Shown here: in pieces, positions 56,336 to 64,000 of the stretch
How the letters are laid out: each line of letters starts with the position of its first letter
Numbering within the stretch: position 1 is the first letter of the stretch
Assembly (NCBI RefSeq): GCF_958298935.1
Contig: NC_084936.1
Span: 5,029,501 to 5,093,500, forward strand
Length of the DNA stretch: 64,000 nt
Origin: Phragmites australis
Taxonomy: Eukaryota > Streptophyta > Magnoliopsida > Poales > Poaceae
Reading direction: 5' to 3'
Notes under the pieces: generated by a model
Database searches by the model: none
Told to the model about the DNA's origin: nothing
Seen by the model: the letters and a program-made list of their open reading frames with translations, nothing else
Translations under genes and position numbers: made by a program

Positions 56336-57429
56336 CTGATCAATCCCATGTAAGAAGAGAATATAATCGTGATCGCTTAATTTGATCAGGAATTTGTGAA
56401 TCTGAGCCCAGTGCAAACTTGATACATAAGACGACTTAGCCAGTTTCAAATGAAGCAGGACAGGAGAGGGATCATGCAACAGTTTGTGTCACAGAACTGA
56501 ACATGGCGTGTAGTCTATACACAATTCATGGAGAGGAGAGGAAAATCGCTTGCACCGTCTCCCTTGATTGTTCGGAAACTGAACGAGTAGTAATTACTTC
56601 ACTCTTCCTATTTTTCAGGACCCCCTCTGAATGCTCCTTTTTCTATATTTTTTTCAATTTCCTCGAGCCGCGGACGACCTGCTTCCGAGAGAGAAAATAT
56701 AGGTGAACTATCGTTCATGCTAACCGGCAATGACTTCCCAAACACTTAGATACTTTTTTCTACTTGAAACTTTTGAGTTGGAGTTTTTTTTTATTTGAAT
56801 TTTTTTTGGTTTCATATTTTTTAGTGGATTCAAACTATGCGGGGAAGGGGGGTCGACCGTGTCGAATGCCAGAAAAAGGAAAGGTTTTTGTTGGGATTTC
56901 TGGTTCGCGTACTTGCGTGCGCTGGCATATTAGGTGCCCCGAGATCGAGCAGCTGCATGGGCACTGGGGACCGCAGGTACGGTGTGCGAGTTATTGACAA
57001 CCGGAAGTGAAATCTTGTTTTTTCTTTTCTTTTTTCAACATGGAGATCACGTATTTCATTATATTTCATTATATATATCGATTAACTCACATAAAAGTCT
57101 AAATTGATAGAGAAAGACTGTTATGGTAAGATATGATTACTTTTTATATACACTAACACATTAAGATATTTGAATCACCAACCAAAAAATCTTTTTTTTT
57201 AATTAATATCCTCTGCCACTTCAATCCTGCCTTTTTTATATCCTAATATAACAACATAAATCCCATACAAATAGGATCTTTAATTTATGTATCCTCATGA
57301 ATAGCACACAAGACAGCATAAGCAGCGTCATTATTTTCTATTGAAAGATATGAACCCGAGAAGTGCTTCTATACTTGCCGGAAATAAAGGCACGAATCAC
57401 AAAACACCTAAACCACTTCCGTCTAATTA
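56336..57429. other. Intergenic region
   Basis: Nothing recognised apart from T-rich runs near 56640-56820 and AT-rich sequence from 57060 to 57330. Confidence 0.4.
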
Positions 57430-58085
57430 CGCAGTTAAGGGTCGTTTTGAGGATTCGGGCCATCGGAGCCCGGACCGGAAGCCCATATGGGCCTGAACCG
57501 TCCACACAGTCGCCACCTCCCCACGATCCCCTTCTCTCGGTCTTTCGCCTCCCTCCCCGCCCGATGCGACTCACCGCCGCAATCCAAGTCCGGCAGCCGC
57601 CGCAGTCCCTTGATAGCAAGCTCGCATTCCGGCAGCCACGGCACATCCGCACCATCGTGCTCCCCGGGACGCCGGTGTTCCTTTTACCTCACCCGCATCT
57701 CTTTCGGTCATAGCCAGCCACCGGCGTCGCCCATCCGAGCAGCCTGCCTTAATCTCTCGTTGACAGCAGCTGCATTCGCCTCCCCGCACCTCGTGACGTG
57801 GTGCCACTCCGCCGCCGCCCGTCCTCGTCACGTGGTGCCGCTCCTCCGCCACCCGACCTCGTAGCGTGGTGCCGCTCCTCCGCCACCCGACCTCGTAGCG
57901 TGGTGCCGCTCCTCCGCCGCCCGTCCTCATCGTGTGGTGCCGCTCCGTCGCTGCCCGTCCTCGTCGTGTGGTGCCGCTCCGCCGCCGTCCCTCGCCGTCT
58001 CTCATTGTCCAGCTCCCCTGCAAGGCGAGATCGAGAAGCCCTCTCCTTCCTCCGCCGTCTCTCCCCTGGTCCAGCTACCCTCGGT
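57430..58085 (+). promoter_or_regulatory. CT/GC-rich leader, possible 5' end of the downstream gene pieces
   Basis: This block is rich in CCTCC and CCGCC, as grass promoters and 5' leaders often are, and a GT splice-donor candidate follows near 58084. Open frames across it are repeat-driven. It could be the untranslated first exon for the FAR1-type piece at 59128. Confidence 0.35.
57789..57992. repeat. 34-bp minisatellite, six copies
   Basis: Units starting cctcgt-gcgtggtgccgct recur at 57789, 57823, 57857, 57891, 57925 and 57959, exactly 34 bp apart. As 34 is not a multiple of three, the copies cycle through all frames, which explains the several long open frames here. Confidence 0.88.
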
Positions 58086-59127
58086 GAGGCCCCCATATTC
58101 CCTCTTTTCTTTTCTTTCCTTCAGATCGAGTAGCATTAGCCATGGAAACAATAGTTGTAATTTCAATTTGTCATTTCATTTTTGCTATCAAAGTGCTAAC
58201 TATCAAATGAGGTACACTAGTGTTGTTCTAGACTAATTCTTTTTTTTTTTCAGTACTTATCCTAGTAGGTTTGTAATGCTTGCACTTTTCCTCTCTCTGT
58301 TAGCAGGTAACATTTTGCACTCAGAATAATCAAAATATTAGGAAAGAGAATGAAGAACTATCACTATCAAAGACGAACGAACGTACTTAGCAGTTGAGCC
58401 CAAATAATCGCCTGTCACACGAGGATCATTCAGTCTAGCGTGCAGTTAAAAGCTGTATTTGGACGGCCCATAGGCATTTCAGAAAGAGCATTCTGAATGA
58501 AAAATCAAACTGCAAGTTGCACAGCTATGATTTGGAACCAGCTAGTTCAATGCAGTTTAGGTATGGCAAATTTGGTTTGATATCCTTGACTAGGTATGGT
58601 AAATTGAGTGGTCAGATTTTTCAGATCGCATGAAAGTGTAACTAACTGTTGGGTTGTTAATATTGTTTGTGGAAACACAAATATTCTCTGATATGAATCA
58701 TGTTTGGTACAAATGTAGTTACGCAAATGCATGACGCTTGATATCCTTTTGGTATCCATTTTGTGAAATCTGCATTCTAAAGGAGATACAATTTGCCTGA
58801 TTCAAGAACATTGATGAAGCGCATTGTAACATGACAATAAAGTTGTTTCATTTGGTAAATAGAGCTTGATTGAGCATGTTTTTATGACACGGAATGGAGC
58901 ATGATTTGTAACGAAATTGTGACTTTGTTCACGTTTGCAGCCTGCAAGTCTGTAACTTAGCTGCTTCTAGCTACTGGTTGCGCCTCTTGCTGCTACTATG
59001 TCAAGTAATAGTTGTAGGAATGTGAGCTTATTGTGATCAGAAATCTATATGCTTCCTTTGTTTTTCATTAATCATTGTGAGCACTTTTTGATCGGGCATA
59101 CCATACATTTTTGTTTTTCATTCATAG
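58086..59127. other. Non-coding, intron-like stretch
   Basis: AT-rich sequence without recognisable genes or transposon ends, bounded by a candidate donor near 58084 and a candidate acceptor (ttcattcatag) at 59127. Confidence 0.35.
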
Positions 59128-59364
59128 GAAAATGGAAGTAGTGGTCAGTCTGATGACAGTGAAAGACGCCGTGGTGGGTTCTGTGACGTTGAGGAAAGTA
59201 ACGTTGCTCTAGATGAGTTCTGGAATATAGCACAGATAACGTTTGGAAGCGAGGACGAATGTTACAATTTCTATAATAAGTATGCTAGAGATAAAGGTTT
59301 CAGCATAAGAAAGAATATCGTGAGGACAATATCTAAGGAAGTGAGGATGAGTTCTGGAATATAA
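59128..59364 (+). pseudogene. FAR1-type DNA-binding domain fragment
   Basis: The frame from 59128 encodes an acidic start and then FGSEDECYNFYNKYARDKGF followed by SIRKN, the beginning of the FAR1 domain of FHY3/FAR1/FRS transcription factors (derived from MULE transposases). It stops at 59362-59364 after only about 78 codons. Just after the domain start, short pieces of the same exon recur out of order (gatgagttctggaatata near 59204 and 59346), which suggests local rearrangement. The rest of the family protein is missing, so it is a captured or decayed fragment. Confidence 0.65.
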
Positions 59365-59477
59365 GGACGAATGTTAAAATGGAAGTAGTAGTGAGTCTAG
59401 AATGCTCTTTTCAGAGAGGTAGCTGGTGAAACAATATCTAACTGTCAAATCGTCTTTTTATTGTTACGTTAGGCCGA

Positions 59478-60070
59478 ACTGGATTGTTTTGTCCTTGTGT
59501 GCTGTTTGGGCGCAACGTTGAGGCTCTCAGAGAGGATATTCCTTAGACAACACCTTGCGTTTGCCATGCAGTCTTTGTTGAAGGAGGGATCGCGCTGGCA
59601 ATTCTCACAGCAATATTTCATGGTGTTGATCCAAGGACATCATTTTTGATTGGAGAAGGTTTGGTGTTGAGTTGGTGGTTATGTGACACCTATACTGGCA
59701 TTTTTCGTCAAGAACTTCAGAGGACATATCATCTCAAGGTGAAAATGTGAAATCTCTCTGCACTGCTTTCTTCATTATGTGATACGCATCAATATTTGTA
59801 GTACTTGACATTTGTTGTTTTGTTTGTACCAGAACTCTCCCTGTGATCCTTGCATGGTACACTGCTGCCTGCGCTGGTGCGCGAATTGTCAGGAGCACCG
59901 TGAGAGGATGGGTCGCCTTGCAGAGAACAGTGCTGTGCCGATGACCACCTCCAGTGCAGGAGATGAGCATGTCAGATAGCCATATTCCTGCGGCTCCGGA
60001 GAATGGAGCAGCCAATACAGAGCAGAAAGCGGCAAAGAGTGAGCACGATGATGTGGAGGTCATTCCTCTT
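59478..60070 (+). pseudogene. PLAC8 / cell number regulator 8-like gene, broken
   Basis: The sequence encodes FCPCVLFGRNVEALREDIP, HAVFVEGG, and, after a GT-AG intron at 59739-59832, SPCDPCMVHCCLRWCANCQE then HRERMGRLAENSAVPM, which is the Cys-rich PLAC8 region of plant CNR/FWL membrane proteins. A TAG at 59544-59546 replaces the expected Trp. A frameshift near 59948 moves the conserved PPVQEMSM segment into another frame, and the usual C-terminus EVIPL is followed by sense codons rather than a stop. Upstream exons are absent. The retained intron argues against a processed copy and for DNA-level duplication or capture. Confidence 0.75.
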
Positions 60071-60359
60071 ATAGGTCTACAATCAAATCTATCAGAAAAC
60101 TTGGATACTAGGATGGATAGCATGAGTATCAAATCCGTTTTGATTTTCTTATGTCAGAAAAGAACCGGACCTTCCATGGGAGCCATCATAACACAGACAG
60201 AAGTTGACCGAGTTTTTCTTTTTCTTTTTAAGCGTATGCTTACTTAGTACTTTTTGAGGTCCTATGGTGTTTGTTCGCATGATATCCGTGGTTTTAATAG
60301 AGGAGCTAGCCTAGCTTCCTGGCCTGCCTCTGCCTCTGCCTCTGCATCTGCCTGGTACC

Positions 60360-60640
60360 CAAGGTTCAACTTACCGACCGGAGGTCGGTTACCGAAAACC
60401 GCGGTAACCGCGGTTACCGGTCAAAAATTCAAAAAAATTCGGAGAAAATTTATTCGATAAATTTTGAATTTTTGCGAAAAAATCGGATTTTTGAGCTCTC
60501 GGTAACCGGTCGGTTTGTACCGGTTACCGAGCGGTTTGCTCGATAAATCGAGCGGTTTGGGCGGTTACCGACAGGTTGAAAACCGAGCGCATTTGTGCGA
60601 TTACCGATCAATTTTTAGCGATTACCGACATGTGTGGATG
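60360..60640. repeat. GGTTACCG/CGGTAACC subterminal repeats of a hAT element
   Basis: At least eight copies of the palindrome-like GGTTACCG, in both orientations, follow a possible terminus ccaaggttcaacttaccg. Dense short motifs beside a transposase gene suggest subterminal binding sites of the element that extends to the right edge. Confidence 0.55.
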
Positions 60641-60966
60641 CATTTTTAATAATTAAGGTGAAAATCATAATAAACAAATAATTACCCACTAAATCATGAG
60701 GAAAAATAGTATATAATTGCCCACTAAATCATGAGGAAAATCATAATAAACATAACCATGATATGTTTTCTAATATCATATAAAATTTTGGCATGACCTT
60801 TGCTAATTTTTTATGTTTCGAAGGCAACAAACAGATAGTAATAGCAATTCAAGCACGAAAATATAATTATTGTTTCGAATATATGCGTATATTACATATG
60901 CAGCGCCTGAAATTAATAAATATATATGGAATTATCATGACATTCGAAAGGAAATCTACATCACCT

Positions 60967-63900
60967 TTAGAACCACCAGCTTGGGGGCCGATTACATTCG
61001 GCCATAGTGTACTCATCGGTGGACATTAGCATTAGTCGTCGTGTCGATAGTAACTCTGCTTTGAACTCAGCCCATGTTTGTTCTGTCCATGCAGAAGTGG
61101 TTGACCATTGTCCTTGCAAAGTGGCATAAAACTTAGGGTCTTGCCACTCATAGACCCACTGAATAGGAGGCTCTGAATGAGCATCGGGGGCAGGATAGTG
61201 GTATGGATACGATCCAGAACTACTCTCCATGCCATAGCTGCTGGAATAGCTCGCACTATCTTGTGGTCCATTGTGGCCACCATGTGTTATATGCCTTAGT
61301 GAGGATGGAGCACCGTGGTCCTGATCTTGCGTGGCATGTGAAAACTGACTCTCACCAGTGAATTGCACAGGAGGAATGACAGATGTTTGGCCTGGATGAG
61401 CATCACCGCCCTGACCATCATCATCACTGCTGTCAGTCTTTGAGCTGCTGTCATTCGATTCTTGGTAAGTTGGGCTCTTTGGATCACTATTCGTGCTCTC
61501 ATCGCTTTGCACTTGTCTTTTGCCCTTGCCCTTTTCTTTGCGTCATTTACTTCTTCCTCTTTCCCGTGTGTGTGTCACCAACCGTTGTAGCAGCCCATTG
61601 TTGCAAGTCAGGTGTGTTCACTATGTCTGTCACCAGGTGAGTAGGCAAGGGTACGTCGCTATCTGTGTCCTCCTCGTCAAGCTCAGGGGCTGCATTTGAT
61701 CTCCCGGTCTCCATCCAGTCCCGGACCGGATTGTTATCCTCATTCAATGTGAGCTCCATAAGCCGCTGAAATGGATCATCATCAAGAGTTGACCTGATAC
61801 CTGCATTCAAGTTGTTCTGTATTCTCAGGTTGTAGTTGACATACACCAACTTATGGAGCTTCTTGTAGCTTAATCGGTTGCGAACTTTGGTGTGGATGAA
61901 AGCAAATGTACTCCAGTTCCTCTCACAACCACTAGATGAGGCGCACTGTGACACTAGGCGTCTAGCAAGCATTGATAGTGTAGGTGTAGATGAACCAAAC
62001 ATGGACCACCATTACGCTGCAAGTAGGTATAGTGATATGAGGCTCAGAAAAGGAGGTAAAATGACGGATCAGATAGATATGTAAAAATCTTTGTACCCGG
62101 ATGAGTCCTGCCGTCACAAGCCATCCGTGCAGCTAGAGGACCTGAGAATGAGAGAGACTTTGTCCGATACGTTTCAGCCTCAATAAGTGCTTCCGCGGCA
62201 GTAGTAACATCAGTCAGCCGCTCAAATGCCTCACGGAGATCTTCGAACAAGGTTGGACCTGTGCCATACGCGTAATGCGTGCGGGGGTTCAAAACGGCCG
62301 CTGCAAGTTGACGATCAAAACATTAGTACTAAAAGCATTAGAAACACAAGCATTTGAAAAGTGGTAGGAGTGTATTACCGGCATTCATGTATGTCCCATT
62401 GGCTAGATCATTCATTCTACGATCGACAATTGCCATGTACTTATCCAAAGAATCCCTATCATTCTTATACAATGATTCATACTCATGCTTCACAATGGTG
62501 TATCTCAGGAGTACCTCACTCAATGTTGGCACTTTGTCCTGATCCGCAAAACGGAGGAATGCATACAATGGCTGGACGGAATCGACAACCATTTTTAGAT
62601 TGTCCCACCATGGTAAGCTGGATAGGCAACCATGTGCATATCTTCCAATATCAGAACTAATGTATCGAGACTGCTGGATGCCATCCATTGTATGAACTTA
62701 TCCTTTCGTCGTAGAAAGCTATCAAGAAATAGGTAGTTAGTTCCAAATCTTGTGGCATTCCACCTCACCAACTCTCCACCAATTGCTGCCTTCATCATTT
62801 CATGTAGTTTCGAATGATTGTACAGCCATCGTGATATAGCCCTTGCACTTTGGATGACAATGTCGTGTTCTCTAAAATCACCAACCGACTTTAACATTAA
62901 ATTTATCGTGTGTGCCACAAAAGGCAGCCACGTGATAGCAGGATATTCCCTTCTCAAAACCTGACATGCCTTCTTATAGTTGGACCCGTTATCAGTCACA
63001 ATCTGTACAATATTTTCTGGACCCAAATTAGTTACCACTGCTCTTATCTCCTGCATAAAAGAATGAACCATATAAATATGCAACAATTTAAATACTATGT
63101 TACCAACTGAGAAAAATAATATACCTTATTCAAATATTTTGCATCTTGACTGTAGCTGGTCGCATCAATAGACTTGTGAAAAAATATATGACCATTGCAA
63201 TATATGAGGAAATTAATAATGCTCATGTGCGTCGGTTCCGTCCACGAATCGCATATTATAGTAACATCATATTCTGGCCATTCTAGCTTCCACTTGTCAA
63301 ATATTTTCTTTAAAGCATTTTCGTTCTCGTCCAGATACTTACCATCTATATCCCGCCCTGTTGGAGATGGTACACCCTCGCCTGTTACAGAACAAATGAT
63401 CAGACCTCAAAAAGAAATAAGTATGACAATAATAAATTCATTGCACACTAAATCACTCACCCCATTTTTGTGTTTCTTTAACTGCAGCGATAAAGAATGC
63501 ATCGTCCGCCTTTCTGCCAGGAATGCCTGAAGTGTGAAAAAATTTGGACCATGCCACACCAATAGCTTCCTTCGCTTTCTTTCCCTTAGCACTCCATGAC
63601 CCGGTGTTAATCCTCAGCTGCACAGGGGATTTTGATAAAGCAACATTGTAATCCTGGACACTTGGTGGTGGCTCCCTTGTTGACGATGCTCTTCTAAGCA
63701 TCCTCTTTAATACAGATCCCCCTCTGTCAGTACCACTACCACCTCCATGCTCGTAGGACTCGCCTGCCCTCCTCCTAAACTCTTCCTCATCCCTCGATTG
63801 ACCTATGGCACGCTACACCTGTTCCTCTTTCATGTCCTCATTGTCGCTTGTCAAATCTACTTGAACTCTAGCTGATTCTTGCCTCTGAAGCCTCTCGTCT

Positions 63901-64000
63901 GCCTTTCCCTTCCTCTTATCTTTTGCCCTATCCAGCTCACGTCTGAAATAATCGCGTACATCTGGAGGCACCCTATCACAGTGTACAACATTTGATCCAC
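60967..64000 (-). pseudogene. hAT transposase gene, interrupted, running off the edge
   Basis: Minus-strand exons can be followed from the right edge: an N-terminal basic part (about 64000-63475), a DUF659 exon (about 63380-63125, with the CDSWTEPTHMSI and YCNGHIFFHKSIDAT segments), a core exon with VTDNGSNYKKAC (63060-62380), a short exon (62290-62100), and the hAT dimerisation domain with ASSSGCERNWSTF (about 61950-61860). An acidic, Ser-rich tail follows to 60967. Candidate GT-AG introns separate them. Defects include a stop near 63817, a frameshift near 62690, and a stop or shift near 61540. Intact proteins of this family cut and paste hAT elements. Near-complete but probably inactive. 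Confidence 0.75.

Noticed and set aside
57487..58133. A protein-coding gene across the 34-bp repeats
   Set aside because: Open frames in several phases on both strands follow from a repeat whose length is not a multiple of three. There is no domain and no conserved start.
60254..60460. Small coding frame with a Ser/Ala repeat
   Set aside because: It arises from a short CTGCCT repeat and the hAT subterminal motifs.
1..64000. tRNA or rRNA genes
   Set aside because: I noticed no convincing tRNA A and B box pair or rRNA segment by eye. tRNA-like motifs at 30977 and 45798 are retroelement primer sites.

Overview
This window is nuclear DNA of a grass (Poaceae). Nested grass-type transposons fill most of it: several CACTA elements, a Sirevirus, long-LTR Gypsy elements, hAT elements, Stowaway-like MITEs and a LINE. 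The genes are short, GC-rich at their starts, and carry GT-AG introns. I cannot name the species.

The central content is a cluster of plant elicitor peptide precursor (PROPEP) genes. Unit A (CDS 1032-1421), unit B (9694-10083) and unit C (27826-28218) encode closely related 129-130 residue precursors, each with its own TATA box. A canonical two-exon PROPEP lies at 32781-33785 and ends in the classic GG-S-GG-SHN signature. Unit D (about 45345-45445) keeps only the peptide end, unit E (about 49931-50181) is 5'-truncated and frameshifted, and unit F (52.5-53.06 and 55.37-55.43 kb) retains only pieces of promoter. The A/B/C precursors appear to hold two Pep-like motifs each, and the second carries an 11-residue C-terminal extension not usual for the family. 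This atypical family is the most interesting system in the window.

Layout: 1-8.2 kb is unit A followed by a composite CACTA block. 8.2-26.1 kb is unit B followed by the homologous CACTA block; here the block holds a solo Gypsy LTR (target duplication GTGAG) that is itself split by a decayed 10.2 kb Sirevirus. 26.1-28.6 kb is unit C. 28.6-32.5 kb holds repeat remnants and a Copia LTR. 32.5-33.8 kb is the canonical PROPEP. 34-45 kb is transposons (MITE, small CACTA, two Gypsy LTR loci, a CACTA with a broken TNP2 transposase). 45.3-53.1 kb holds the decayed units D to F with a small LTR element, a Sirevirus-type LTR, a MITE and a 5'-truncated LINE with 14-bp target duplications. 53-57 kb is MITEs and hAT-like elements. 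57.4-60.2 kb carries a CT/GC-rich leader with a 34-bp minisatellite, a FAR1-domain fragment and a broken PLAC8/CNR8-like gene. 60.3-64 kb is a hAT element with an interrupted transposase, running off the right edge.

PROPEPs are cytosolic precursors whose C-terminal peptides are released on damage and perceived by PEPR receptor kinases, so the cluster is plausibly a danger-signal locus. Transposons repeatedly landed between the units, and unit E preserves the empty target site of the CACTA block found after units A and B. All comparisons were made by eye; no database search or alignment was run.
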